From: Coprococcus ammoniilyticus
GTDB lineage: Bacteria > Bacillota > Clostridia > Lachnospirales > Lachnospiraceae
Assembly: GCF_025567345.1 (NCBI RefSeq)
Contig: NZ_JAOQJS010000001.1
Span: forward strand, 310,001-374,000
DNA: 64,000 bases
Direction of reading: 5' to 3'
The position numbers and the translations under genes were made by a program. Below the pieces are notes generated by a model. It was not told the origin of the DNA. It saw nothing but the letters and a program-made list of their open reading frames with translations, and made no database searches. Shown here piece after piece: positions 35,004-44,058 of the stretch (positions within the stretch are counted from its first letter, which is position 1; each line of letters begins with the position of its first letter).

Positions 35004-35069
35004 GTGGGCATTGCGAATTGACCACATAGTGGGCATTGCGAATTGACCACATAGTGGGCATTGCGAATT
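35004..35069. repeat. Tandem 25-bp repeats before trmB
   Basis: Two perfect copies of a 25-bp unit (35004-35028, 35029-35053; it opens GTGGGCATTGCGAATTGACC) are followed by 16 bp of a third copy. They end 25 bp before the trmB start codon. Confidence 0.95.
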
Positions 35070-35093
35070 AAGATTTTTTGGAGGAACACCCTC

Positions 35094-35741
35094 GTGAGAC
35101 TTAGAAACGTAAAAGGCTCCAGAGAGACAATTGCCGACAACAAATATGTCGTGCATGACGAAGAAAGCATGAAAGGCAAATGGAGCGAATTTTTTGGAAA
35201 TACAAATCCTATCCACATCGAGATCGGTATGGGAAAAGGACAATTTATTATGGAGCTTGCCAGACAGAATCCGGATATCAACTATCTCGGTATCGAGAAA
35301 TATTCCAGCGTTCTGGTGCGCGCCATCGAGAAACGTGAACAGGAAGAAGGCATGACCAATCTTTATTTTATAAGAATGGATGCCGAATATATCGAGAATG
35401 TCTTTGCAGAGAATGAAGTAGCAAATATCTACCTGAACTTCTCTGATCCATGGCCAAAAGATCGCCATGCCAAGAGACGTCTGACTTCAACTCACTTTTT
35501 CGAACACTACGATCATATTCTTGCGCCGGACGGACGCGTTATGTTCAAGACAGATAACCGCCCATTATTTGACTTCTCCTTAGAGCAGGTTCCGGAAGCA
35601 GGATGGACACTTGAAAACTACACATATGATCTGCACCATTCCGAATACAACGAAGGAAATATCATGACAGAATACGAAGCAAAGTTTTCTGCTCTTGGTA
35701 CTCCGATCAACCGGCTGGTTGCATATCGAACAAAGAAATAG
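35094..35741 (+). CDS. trmB: tRNA (guanine-N7)-methyltransferase
   Basis: Methylates G46 in the variable loop of tRNAs using S-adenosylmethionine. The 215-residue protein has the SAM site IEIGMGKGQFI, the strand YLGIEKYSSVL and the signature YLNFSDPWPKDRHAKRRL. I start at the GTG at 35094, 9 nt after GGAGG. The longer frame begins with TTG inside the 25-bp repeats and would contain the ribosome-binding site. The carboxypeptidase gene follows after 19 bp. Confidence 0.94.
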   Translation: MRLRNVKGSRETIADNKYVVHDEESMKGKWSEFFGNTNPIHIEIGMGKGQFIMELARQNPDINYLGIEKYSSVLVRAIEKREQEEGMTNLYFIRMDAEYIENVFAENEVANIYLNFSDPWPKDRHAKRRLTSTHFFEHYDHILAPDGRVMFKTDNRPLFDFSLEQVPEAGWTLENYTYDLHHSEYNEGNIMTEYEAKFSALGTPINRLVAYRTKK

Positions 35742-35760
35742 CATTGGAGAATAACCGTTC

Positions 35761-37362
35761 ATGAAGATAAGAAAGAACCCGAAGAAAAACAGGACAAGAC
35801 ATGCAATTCCTGTCGTTATCCTGTCCACTGTTCTGTTATTTACCATGAGCGTTTTCTATATAGACAGCACATCATCCTCTGCCGCCGGAACAGACCATTT
35901 GTTACTTCCGGACAGTACAGTTACGAACACGGCATCTGATAATTCTACAGATGAAGGATCAGATAACAGCACAGATGAGGATGGAACAACTGAATACTTA
36001 GTTACAACCGAGTACCCTGACGAACCGGGCAAAGCACCGGAGCTTGCATCCAACTATGCCATCGTACTGGATGCAAATACTGGGAATATTCTATATCAAA
36101 AAAACGCTTTTGATAAACAGTACCCGGCAAGTATCACGAAGATTATGACCTTCTTACTTGCCATTGAAAATACAAAGCTGACCGATACTGTAACAATGTC
36201 ACACGATGCCGTCTTCGGTATTGATCGAGGAAGCAGCCATATCGGTCTGGATGAAGGTGAACAAATCTCTATGGAGGATGCCCTCTATGGTATGATGCTG
36301 GAATCCGCAAATGAAGTTGCATGGGGCATCGGAGAATTTGTCTCCGGTGGAAGCATCGAAGATTTTGCTAAGATGATGAATGAACGTGCAGTCAAGCTTG
36401 GCTGCCTTGGCACTCATTTTGTAAATGCAAACGGCCTGCCGGATGAGAATCACTATACGACCTGTTATGACATGGCGTTAATAACCAAAGCCTGTCTTGG
36501 CTACGATGAATTTCGTAAAGTGACCGGTACCAGAAATCACGTCATCGGACCGACAAATATCTGTGAGGAAGAACGTCAGCTCTGGCAACACTGCAAGATG
36601 ACAAATCCTGACAGCAAATATTACTATGAATACTGTGAAGGCGGTAAGACCGGCTACACAAACGATGCATTAAATACCCTTGTTACCTGGAGTAAAAAAG
36701 GTGATACAGAACTGATATGTGTTCTGATGAACTGCAACGGTGCGGCAAATACCTACACTGACAGCAAAGCCATCTATGAGTATTGCTTCCGGAATTATAG
36801 TCTCCAGACCCCTCTGGCCGACTATACCTTTGACAGCACCCAGACATCACAGACGCTTGATTATCTGAACTCCTATTACAAGGCTGATTCCGCTTCTGAT
36901 ATTACATTGCAGATTGATAAGGACTATAAACTGAATTTCAATAAAAATGATGATATTAAGAAATTAACTTACAGTATCGAATATAACAAAGAACCTGTAA
37001 AAGATGGAGATACTTATACCGTGGGGCATCTGATCCTCTCCTATGGAGGAAATATGATCGGAACAACAGATCTTACCGTAACCGGCTATAATCCGGATGG
37101 TAAACAGCTGTCATCAAAAAACACGGAGAATGCAGCTGATACTACAGTTGCAGCTCCAATAACAAAAAAGAAACTATTAATCCGTCCGTTATGGATCATT
37201 TTTGCAGCTCTGCTTCTTCTTGCCATATTATTTGTGATCTATCTGATCCATATAAAGAAGGCAAGAAAACGTCAGCGTGCGATTCAGGCAGCAAGAAGAA
37301 AACAATATGAAGAACGCCGACGACAGCTGCAGGAAACATTTGATAATGACCTTGACGAATAA
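35761..37362 (+). CDS. D-alanyl-D-alanine carboxypeptidase (PBP5/6-like)
   Basis: Trims the terminal D-alanine from peptidoglycan pentapeptides outside the cell. The 533-residue protein has an N-terminal signal or anchor helix (about 17-36), a Ser/Thr/Asp-rich spacer (45-90) and the transpeptidase-like domain with the active-site SITK near residue 121, the SAN-type motif ESANEVAWG and KTGYT near 302. A second helix near 475 and a very basic tail with RKRQRAIQAARRK follow. That C-terminal helix replaces the amphipathic anchor of PBP5. It shares a transcript with trmB. Confidence 0.9.
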   Translation: MKIRKNPKKNRTRHAIPVVILSTVLLFTMSVFYIDSTSSSAAGTDHLLLPDSTVTNTASDNSTDEGSDNSTDEDGTTEYLVTTEYPDEPGKAPELASNYAIVLDANTGNILYQKNAFDKQYPASITKIMTFLLAIENTKLTDTVTMSHDAVFGIDRGSSHIGLDEGEQISMEDALYGMMLESANEVAWGIGEFVSGGSIEDFAKMMNERAVKLGCLGTHFVNANGLPDENHYTTCYDMALITKACLGYDEFRKVTGTRNHVIGPTNICEEERQLWQHCKMTNPDSKYYYEYCEGGKTGYTNDALNTLVTWSKKGDTELICVLMNCNGAANTYTDSKAIYEYCFRNYSLQTPLADYTFDSTQTSQTLDYLNSYYKADSASDITLQIDKDYKLNFNKNDDIKKLTYSIEYNKEPVKDGDTYTVGHLILSYGGNMIGTTDLTVTGYNPDGKQLSSKNTENAADTTVAAPITKKKLLIRPLWIIFAALLLLAILFVIYLIHIKKARKRQRAIQAARRKQYEERRRQLQETFDNDLDE

Positions 37363-37418
37363 GGTACAATAAAAACAACAAAACCTCTTATCGGTTATAG
37401 AGGAGAATGGAGAATATC

Positions 37419-38549
37419 ATGGATATTTCAACAACGGAAAATCTGAAAACAGTGCGGGATTCCAATCAGGAAATGCTGGACTACTTCAACGGATTGTATG
37501 TAGCGAAGCTGGAACAGATCCAGTCTTTAAAAACAGAGCAGTTTGAATTGAAGATCAAAATTGATGAGCTTATGAAAACACTGGAGGTCTATTCCTTTAA
37601 AAACAGTGCCGGACATAATGTTTTTTCTCCATTTTCTACAACGACTACAACGCAGGAGGAAAAAGCAGCACAGATTGAACAGGAATTAAAAGAACTAAAC
37701 GCTTCTGATGCTGAACTTACGGCAAATATCCGTAGCTTACAGGCTGATGCTGACGAGCTGAAAAGCAGGATCACTCTCCTTCATACAGCGACCAGAAAAC
37801 TGGATACTTTCTTGGACGAACTGGCAGATGAATTCACAAAAGAATCAACTGCACTTGAAGATGATGAATCTACCGAAGAAAATCTTCCGGTTATCAATCA
37901 TGGATTCAATATCTTGCGTCTGAAGAAATACGATCAGGACAAATTGGTACAGACCCTACATACCGATATTCTGGATCAGCTAGATCGAACCAGACATACT
38001 CTGGATTCCCTGTCATGGTTGATCAAATCCGATATCAACCGGGCAACAGTCACCCTTGATGAACTGATTGAAAGGACAATTTCCATGAAAGATTCTCTGA
38101 ATGCTATCCTTTCAGGACTTACCGGGGGCATCGATACGTCTGTACCGATTGAAACCTTGTTAAGGGATACCATTTTCCGATATAAAGACACTCACCCGGA
38201 ATGTGTCATTGAATCTGACATTGACTGTCCGGACGCTTCGATCGAGATTCCGGAAATTATCACAATCAGTCTGATCCGTATACTGTGTGAATGTCTGGAC
38301 AATGTATATAAGCATGCAAATGCAAATCGTATTGATATCAATATTCAGATTCTTAGCGATCAGATATCGGTACATATCAACGATAACGGCATCGGCATTG
38401 ATAAGAATTACAGTCACACCTCTCCATGGAACAGTGGACTTCACCGCATTCAGGAGCTTATTTATCTGTTAAATGGACAACTTAAGATAGATGGTGATAT
38501 CATTAGTGGAACAGATATCCGTTTTTCTATCCCAATTGAAATAATGTAG
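37419..38549 (+). CDS. Orphan soluble histidine kinase (DegS/NarL-type)
   Basis: This 376-residue protein has no membrane helix. A long N-terminal coiled coil (about 5-155, broken by a Thr run) leads to a HisKA_3-like region with histidine in VQTLHTDILDQLDRTR, then a GHKL ATPase domain with LCECLDNVYKHANANRI, DNGIGI and SGLHRIQELIYLLNG. This resembles cytosolic DegS-type kinases. No response regulator is adjacent. I start at the ATG at 37419, 7 nt after GGAG; the ATG at 37407 is too close to the first site. Confidence 0.8.
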   Translation: MDISTTENLKTVRDSNQEMLDYFNGLYVAKLEQIQSLKTEQFELKIKIDELMKTLEVYSFKNSAGHNVFSPFSTTTTTQEEKAAQIEQELKELNASDAELTANIRSLQADADELKSRITLLHTATRKLDTFLDELADEFTKESTALEDDESTEENLPVINHGFNILRLKKYDQDKLVQTLHTDILDQLDRTRHTLDSLSWLIKSDINRATVTLDELIERTISMKDSLNAILSGLTGGIDTSVPIETLLRDTIFRYKDTHPECVIESDIDCPDASIEIPEIITISLIRILCECLDNVYKHANANRIDINIQILSDQISVHINDNGIGIDKNYSHTSPWNSGLHRIQELIYLLNGQLKIDGDIISGTDIRFSIPIEIM

Positions 38550-38641
38550 ATTATGGGTTCTCCCCCTTAATTATGAAATGAAAGAAAAATAAGGACATTT
38601 CCTTAATATATAAGAAAGAATTTGAAAGGACAACCTTAATT

Positions 38642-40333
38642 ATGAAAGAAAAAATCGTAAATCTGATTGCAGATCATGTAGAAGGCATGACTGCTGAAGA
38701 AATAGCAACCTTTATTGAGATACCACCAAAGCAGGAGCTTGGTGATTATGCATTTCCTTGCTTCAGACTTGCAAAGACTATGCATAAAGCACCAAATCTG
38801 ATTGCAGCCGATATCAAAGAAGCTATCGGTGATGTTGATTTTCTCGATAAGATTGATGTTCAGGGTGCATATCTAAACTTCTTCGTAAAGAAAGATATCT
38901 TTGTCCAGACTATGATCGAAGCTGCATTAAAAGACAACTTTGGTGGTTCAGACGAAGGTGCAGACAAGGTTATCTGTATCGATTACTCCTCGCCAAACGT
39001 AGCAAAGAACTTCCACGTTGGACACCTCAGAACTACTATCATAGGTAATTCCCTCTATAAGATCTATTCCAAACTCGGCTATAAAGTAATCCGTATCAAC
39101 CACTTAGGTGACTGGGGTACACAGTTTGGTAAGCTGATCGTTGCATATAAGAACTGGGGCACAAAGGAAGCAGTTGAGAAAGATGGCGTTGCCGAGCTTA
39201 TGCGTCTCTATGTGAAGTTCCATGAAGAAGCAGACAAGAATCCGGAGCTTGTAGATGAAGCAAGAGCATGGTTCAGCAAGATGGAACATGGTGATGAAGA
39301 AGCACTTTCAATCTGGCAGTGGTTCAAGGACATCAGTCTTGTAGAATACAAACGTACCTATGATCTTCTGGGTATGGATTTTGATTATTATCTCGGTGAA
39401 AGCTTCTATCGTGACAAATGCCAGGACGTTGTTGACCAGTTGACAAACGCGAACCTGTTAAAGGAAAGCGAGGGTGCTATGATCGTAGATCTGTCCGACT
39501 ATGATATGGCTCCATGTATCGTTACAAAGAAAGATGGAAGCTCCATCTATGCAACCCGTGATCTGGCTGCTATCTTCTATCGTAAGAATACCTATCATTT
39601 CACAAAATGCTTATATGTAACCGGACAGGAACAGAAGCTGCATTTTGCACAGGTGTTCAAAGTAGTAGAGCTTCTCGGAAATGACTGGGCGAAGGATTCT
39701 CTGGTTCACATTCCGTATGGACTGGTAAGCTTAGAGGGCGCAAAGCTTTCAACCAGAAGCGGAAATATCATCTACGCAGAAGACATCCTGCATGATGCAA
39801 TTAAAAAGAGTTTTGAAATCATCTCAGAAAAGAGTCCAAACCTTCCTGATAAAGAAGAAGTTGCCAAGATCGTCGGTGTTGGCTCTGTTCTGTTCAATGA
39901 CCTTTATAACCAGCGTATCAAAGATGTATCCTTTAGCTGGGACAAAGTATTGAACTTTGACGGTGAGACCGGTCCTTATGTTCAGTACACCCATGCAAGA
40001 TGCTCCAGCGTTGTAAGACTTGCTGAGAATTTTGATCCTGCAAAGCCGGTTGATTATAGCACGATCTCTGAACCGGACGCTATGAATCTCTTAAAAGAAA
40101 TCAACCGTTTCCCTAAGGTTGTATCGGATGCAGCAGAGAAATACGAACCATCTGTTGTTGCAAGATTTGCTGTAGATGTTGCTCAGGCATTTAACAAATT
40201 CTACAACTCTACACGTATCAACGTGCCGGAGGAAAATGTAAAGAATGCCCGTGTCATGCTCACATACCTTACAAAGAAAACACTACACGATGCATTAGAG
40301 CTCCTTGGAATCAATGCACCGGAAGCTATGTAA
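38642..40333 (+). CDS. argS: Arginyl-tRNA synthetase
   Basis: Class I synthetase that charges tRNA-Arg. The 563-residue product shows the N-terminal additional domain, the HIGH-type motif FHVGHLRTT after SSPNVAKN, a KMSKS-like GAKLSTRSGN and the C-terminal DALR anticodon-binding domain. GAAAGGA lies upstream of the ATG. Its length is typical of the short firmicute form. It has its own leader after the kinase gene and is followed 15 bp later by an acyltransferase-like gene. Confidence 0.96.
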   Translation: MKEKIVNLIADHVEGMTAEEIATFIEIPPKQELGDYAFPCFRLAKTMHKAPNLIAADIKEAIGDVDFLDKIDVQGAYLNFFVKKDIFVQTMIEAALKDNFGGSDEGADKVICIDYSSPNVAKNFHVGHLRTTIIGNSLYKIYSKLGYKVIRINHLGDWGTQFGKLIVAYKNWGTKEAVEKDGVAELMRLYVKFHEEADKNPELVDEARAWFSKMEHGDEEALSIWQWFKDISLVEYKRTYDLLGMDFDYYLGESFYRDKCQDVVDQLTNANLLKESEGAMIVDLSDYDMAPCIVTKKDGSSIYATRDLAAIFYRKNTYHFTKCLYVTGQEQKLHFAQVFKVVELLGNDWAKDSLVHIPYGLVSLEGAKLSTRSGNIIYAEDILHDAIKKSFEIISEKSPNLPDKEEVAKIVGVGSVLFNDLYNQRIKDVSFSWDKVLNFDGETGPYVQYTHARCSSVVRLAENFDPAKPVDYSTISEPDAMNLLKEINRFPKVVSDAAEKYEPSVVARFAVDVAQAFNKFYNSTRINVPEENVKNARVMLTYLTKKTLHDALELLGINAPEAM

Positions 40334-40348
40334 ATCAGGTGATCTTTC

Positions 40349-41632
40349 ATGTCTAAACGATTAAATAAGACAATTAAATGGGATAAACTCGATAATACAG
40401 CCAATCTGTTTCCTGTCATTGTAAGTGAAAATGTAAGTAATGTTTACCGCATTTCCGTTACATTGACAGAAGACATCGATGCAGAACTTCTGCAAAAGGC
40501 ATTGGACAAGATTCTTCCATTTTTTGATGTGTTTAATCACAAACTAAAAAATGGTATTTTCTGGTATTACTTTGAAGCAAATAATCGGCCTGCTCCAAGG
40601 GTAATACCGGAAGACACATATCCTTGTCTGTATATCAATCCCTATACAAATAATGAATATCTGTTCCGTGTTACCTACTATCAGAAACGGATCAATCTGG
40701 AAGTCTTTCATGTCTTAACAGATGGAAATGGTGCTCTTATTTTCCTGAAGGAACTGACTTATCAGTACCTCCGGTACAAATACCCGGAACTTGCTGAAAA
40801 AGCAGGTAATACCTTAAATGCAGATTCCTCGTTGGATATCGAGGACAGCTACAAGAAGAACTATATAAGACCTGCCAAACGTTCCTATAAAACGGAAAAA
40901 GCAGTTATCTTAAAAGGTGAAAAGCTGCCTTTTAATCATTTTGCTATCCTGCACGGCTATATCCCGGTTTCCGAGATCAAACAGGCGGCAGCAAAATATG
41001 GTGTAACCATCAACCAGTATCTGCTTGGAACATTTACATGGGCAATCTACAAAGAATACCTGAAAGGGCAGCCTTCCAAGCGTCCGATCAGCACCGTTGT
41101 TCCTGTAAATCTTCGCCCATATTTTAATTCCAATACAACGAAGAACTTCTTTGCCGTTGTCTCTGCTTACTTCAAGCCGGAGAAGGATACTTATACATTT
41201 GAAGATGTTCTGCACATCATCGCAGATAGTCTGAAGGAACAGATCAATAAAGAAAATCTGGAGAAGCTGTTATCCTATAACGTTTCCAATGAAGTGAATT
41301 TTATCATACGTGCTGTTCCGCGTGTCTTTAAGAGCATCGCCATGCGCCGTATCTATAAAGCTTCGTTAAAAGCAAATACATCAACGATCACCAACCTTGG
41401 AGTTGTATCCGTTGATGATATGTATAAGGAATATATTGACCGCTTCCATGTTGTTCTGTCGATGTCCAAAGGACAGTTCATCAAAGGAAGTGTCATCAGT
41501 TATAAAGATACATTGGTCTTCACCTTCAGTTCTGCCATTCGTGAAACATTTATACAGAAAGAATTCTTCCGCCAGATGGTTCGGGATGGAATTCATGTAT
41601 CGATAGAAAGTAACGGGGTGTATTATGAGTAA
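40349..41632 (+). CDS. Condensation/alcohol-acetyltransferase superfamily protein
   Basis: A soluble 427-residue protein of the chloramphenicol-acetyltransferase-like fold. The diagnostic HxxxDG motif is present as EVFHVLTDGNGAL near residue 128, and a later TITNLGVVSVDD resembles the structural motif of condensation and alcohol-acetyltransferase enzymes. It should join an acyl-CoA or acyl carrier to an alcohol or amine. Its stop overlaps the DUF6320 start by 8 bp, and an alpha/beta hydrolase gene follows that one. Substrates are unknown. Confidence 0.78.
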   Translation: MSKRLNKTIKWDKLDNTANLFPVIVSENVSNVYRISVTLTEDIDAELLQKALDKILPFFDVFNHKLKNGIFWYYFEANNRPAPRVIPEDTYPCLYINPYTNNEYLFRVTYYQKRINLEVFHVLTDGNGALIFLKELTYQYLRYKYPELAEKAGNTLNADSSLDIEDSYKKNYIRPAKRSYKTEKAVILKGEKLPFNHFAILHGYIPVSEIKQAAAKYGVTINQYLLGTFTWAIYKEYLKGQPSKRPISTVVPVNLRPYFNSNTTKNFFAVVSAYFKPEKDTYTFEDVLHIIADSLKEQINKENLEKLLSYNVSNEVNFIIRAVPRVFKSIAMRRIYKASLKANTSTITNLGVVSVDDMYKEYIDRFHVVLSMSKGQFIKGSVISYKDTLVFTFSSAIRETFIQKEFFRQMVRDGIHVSIESNGVYYE

Positions 41633-42350
41633 ATGTAGACGTTGTAACATAGATGTTCTGGACCACTCCCTTTCATGCCCTTTATGTAACGGAGTTCTGG
41701 AATATGATCCGGTGAAAGATCCGGAAAGCGAAAAAGACTTTCTTGACCATAGTCAAGAAACTGGTGAAAAGTCAAAATCTGTTATGTATCCGGACATCAC
41801 GCCTGCAATGCGTCGTATGCGATTTGTTATCAAACTGACAATTTTTTGCAGTATTGTTGTAGAAGGAATTCTGATCCTGATCAACTACCTGACATATTCA
41901 AAGGTCAAATGGTCAGCTCTTTGTGGAATCGGACTTGCGTATGCCTGTTTCTCACTGATCTATTCATTTAGGCACAATAAGAGTCATCGAAAGAAAATGC
42001 TGGTACAGGCAATTTTTATCATGCCGGTTCTTATATTGATTGATTATATTCTTGGATATACCGGATGGTCAATCGACTTTGCAATACCTTGTGTTATTGC
42101 AATGCTCGACATTGCAATTCTTGTATTGATGATTATTAATACATCAAACTGGCAATCCTATATTTTATTACAGATATATATCATTATTATCTGTGTGATT
42201 CTGACAATACTTATGCTTACCGGAAAGTTCTTTAAACATGATTTCTTTATGATCATTGCAGATATTATGAGTGCTCTGTTGCTCGGTGGTACACTGGTCT
42301 TCGGAGATCGACCTGCAACAACAGAACTAAAACGTAGATTTCATGTATAG
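41625..42350 (+). CDS. DUF6320-like zinc-ribbon membrane protein
   Basis: The 241-residue protein opens with a zinc ribbon (CRRCNIDVLDHSLSCPLC, two CxxC pairs), then a charged linker, then six hydrophobic helices. I believe it belongs to DUF6320, which has no known role. It starts within the end of the acyltransferase gene, so they are co-translated. A full palindromic copy of the TTGACCATAGTCAA motif lies within its coding sequence (41743-41756). Confidence 0.7.
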   Translation: MSKCRRCNIDVLDHSLSCPLCNGVLEYDPVKDPESEKDFLDHSQETGEKSKSVMYPDITPAMRRMRFVIKLTIFCSIVVEGILILINYLTYSKVKWSALCGIGLAYACFSLIYSFRHNKSHRKKMLVQAIFIMPVLILIDYILGYTGWSIDFAIPCVIAMLDIAILVLMIINTSNWQSYILLQIYIIIICVILTILMLTGKFFKHDFFMIIADIMSALLLGGTLVFGDRPATTELKRRFHV

Positions 42351-42448
42351 AATTAAGAATTATATTTCAGGCATAGATATTATTTTATAAATGACATCAC
42401 AGATAATAATCTACAAATATAATTTTTTTTAATTACAAATTATCTTAT

Positions 42449-42495
42449 AGTAAAAGCAGTGCCAGCAATTATTTTTCGTTGTGCACTGCTTACTA
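42449..42495 (+). terminator. Hairpin after the DUF6320 gene
   Basis: AGTAAAAGCAGTGC pairs with GCACTGCTTACT, with a two-base bulge. It has no strong T-run, so it may be only partly terminating before the hydrolase gene. Confidence 0.5.
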
Positions 42496-42527
42496 TTAAC
42501 TAAATTTAGAAAGAGAGATTTTATTAA

Positions 42528-43484
42528 ATGGCACTTTTAGATAAATTAACCTCTGGTTCTTCTACCCCTCCTGATACTTCAGGAATGAGCAAACAGGCAA
42601 AGCTTGTATGTGAACTGGTCGCTGATTTTAACAGCAATAATCTTCTTACGCAGATCAGGAATAACAATCGTTCCAAAAGCGACATTGATAAAACATACAA
42701 ATATCCCGATCACTTCACCAGTGAATTGATTGAAACCAAAAACTTCAAAATGGAGCTGTTAAAGTGGAAAAATTCTCATAATCCATATGTTGTCCTGCAA
42801 TTTCATGGTGGTGGTTATGTTGGAGCTTTTAAAACGCAGTATCGTATGTTTGCCGGACTATATTCAGAACTTGGAAAAGGTGCATCCGTCTTATCCATTG
42901 ACTATCGGGTTGCTCCTGAAAATCCATATCCTGCAGCATTAAATGATGCTTTATATGCATACGATTGGCTGCTAAATCATGGATACTCGGAAAACCATAT
43001 TATTCTGGCTGGTGATTCTGCAGGTGGCGGACTGGCTATGGCTCTCTGCCATTATCTCACAGATCGTGACCGTATTCTTCCTGCTGGAATCGTAGCTATG
43101 TCACCATGGACAGATCTGACTGCAAGCGGATCATCCTATACAGAAAACTTTGAGATTGATCCTCTCTTTGGCAATACAAATGAAAGTCTGATCTATAACA
43201 GTGTATATCCCGGAAATCACGATCTGACAGATCCATATATTTCACCATTGTTTGGAGATTTCACCGGTTTTCCTCCAATGCTGATTCAAGTTGGATCAAA
43301 TGAGATGCTTTTATCCGATTCTATTCTGGTTGCTGAAAAAGCCAAGTCACAAGGTGTAAAAGTGCGCCTATCGATCTACGAGAATATGTTCCATGTATTT
43401 CAAATGGGTATGACTCTTATGCCCGAGTCTAAAAAGGCATGGGTGGAAGTTTCCAAGTTTTTAGAGCAGATGATGGTGTTATAG
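42528..43484 (+). CDS. Alpha/beta hydrolase (esterase, HSL family)
   Basis: A soluble 318-residue esterase with the oxyanion motif HGGGYVG, YRVAPENPYPAALNDAL, nucleophile elbow GDSAGGG and the terminal catalytic region with MFHVFQM. It follows the acyltransferase and DUF6320 genes; an ester-making and an ester-cutting enzyme in one cassette suggests handling of an acylated molecule. It is distinct in sequence from the esterase at 19.6-20.6 kb. The first parS site begins 3 bp after its stop. Confidence 0.83.
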   Translation: MALLDKLTSGSSTPPDTSGMSKQAKLVCELVADFNSNNLLTQIRNNNRSKSDIDKTYKYPDHFTSELIETKNFKMELLKWKNSHNPYVVLQFHGGGYVGAFKTQYRMFAGLYSELGKGASVLSIDYRVAPENPYPAALNDALYAYDWLLNHGYSENHIILAGDSAGGGLAMALCHYLTDRDRILPAGIVAMSPWTDLTASGSSYTENFEIDPLFGNTNESLIYNSVYPGNHDLTDPYISPLFGDFTGFPPMLIQVGSNEMLLSDSILVAEKAKSQGVKVRLSIYENMFHVFQMGMTLMPESKKAWVEVSKFLEQMMVL

Positions 43485-43486
43485 AA

Positions 43487-43502
43487 TGTTTCACGTGAAA
43501 CA
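43487..43502. other. parS site 1
   Basis: TGTTTCACGTGAAACA, the exact 16-bp palindrome bound by chromosomal ParB (Spo0J). It lies directly after the hydrolase stop codon. Confidence 0.97.
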
Positions 43503-43569
43503 CTCTATATAAATTTTTTCAACATTTTACAAAATAATAGTAGATATTTCTACACAATGGTGTTATAAT

Positions 43570-43710
43570 AAGAACATCGAAGACGCAGTCTACGTTTCGA
43601 TAAGATTGATGTGACTACACATGATATAGCAAAATTTAATCCCCCCCTTTTTTTAAATTGCTCTTTCCGGAGCCGCTATATTATGTTAAGTCACATCTTT
43701 CCTTTTTTAT
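43570..43710 (+). ncRNA. Candidate structured small RNA
   Basis: An extended -10, TGTTATAAT, ends at 43569. Downstream, ATCGAA/TTCGAT form a 5' hairpin. A closing helix GATGTGACT/AGTCACATC (about 43608-43616 with 43689-43697) and an adjoining 12-bp helix ACATGATATAGC/GCTATATTATGT enclose a small hairpin with a C7T7 tract and GCTC/GAGC. A T-rich tail (CTTTCCTTTTTTATT) follows. I cannot match it to a known family; the rod-like shape recalls 6S RNA only loosely. Confidence 0.45.
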
Positions 43711-43790
43711 TAGACTATTACAAAATTCCCGTTCTACTGATTATTCAATAATTAGTGTAACGGGATTTGTAATATATAGAGATATTTTCA

Positions 43791-43819
43791 TTTCATTAAT
43801 CCTATTATAGTGATATAAT
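43791..43819 (+). promoter_or_regulatory. Probable parA promoter
   Basis: Extended -10 TGATATAAT (TATAAT 43814-43819) with a weak -35 17 nt upstream. It would give a leader of about 230 nt that includes parS2. Confidence 0.5.
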
Positions 43820-44024
43820 GGAACACGGAATCAATAAACAAACATTTAATCTGTTGGCATAATACAATAAAATTACATATTATGAAAATCATATATATTA
43901 TTATATGAATAAAAGAATATAGGAAACAGCTACATATCTTCTTTAGCAAATAATCACTTTATTTTATTATTATATAATATATATGTTCACATATGTAGAG
44001 AAAACAATTATTGGAAATATAGAA

Positions 44025-44040
44025 TGTTTCACGTGAAACA
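44025..44040. other. parS site 2
   Basis: A second exact TGTTTCACGTGAAACA, 18 bp before the parA start codon and within its leader. ParB bound here could also repress parAB. Confidence 0.97.
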
Positions 44041-44058
44041 CAAAAAGGAGAATATCAA

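Larger units (their letters stand above)
34358..35093. other. Intergenic region between tRNA-Lys and trmB
   Basis: It contains the small Cys-rich ORF (34517-34687), a promoter (about 34858-34886), a hairpin (34906-34966), a second small hairpin AGTGCGAAGCACT, and tandem 25-bp repeats. The rest is AT-rich and shows no gene. Confidence 0.6.
43485..44058. other. Intergenic region bounded by parS sites
   Basis: This 574-bp stretch has no protein gene. It holds parS1, a candidate structured RNA (about 43570-43710), an inverted repeat (43717-43733 with 43759-43773), a promoter for parA (TATAAT at 43814) and parS2. Confidence 0.7.

Noticed and set aside
35004..35069. CRISPR-like repeat
   Set aside because: The 25-bp units are directly adjacent with no spacers, there are fewer than three, and no cas gene is nearby.
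35061..35093. Longer trmB starting at TTG
   Set aside because: The start would lie inside the 25-bp repeats and the GGAGG would be coding; the GTG at 35094 is well spaced.
43570..43710. Naming the candidate RNA 6S, SRP RNA or a c-di-GMP riboswitch
   Set aside because: The shape recalls 6S only loosely; the SRP tip and the c-di-GMP core sequences are absent. Left unnamed.
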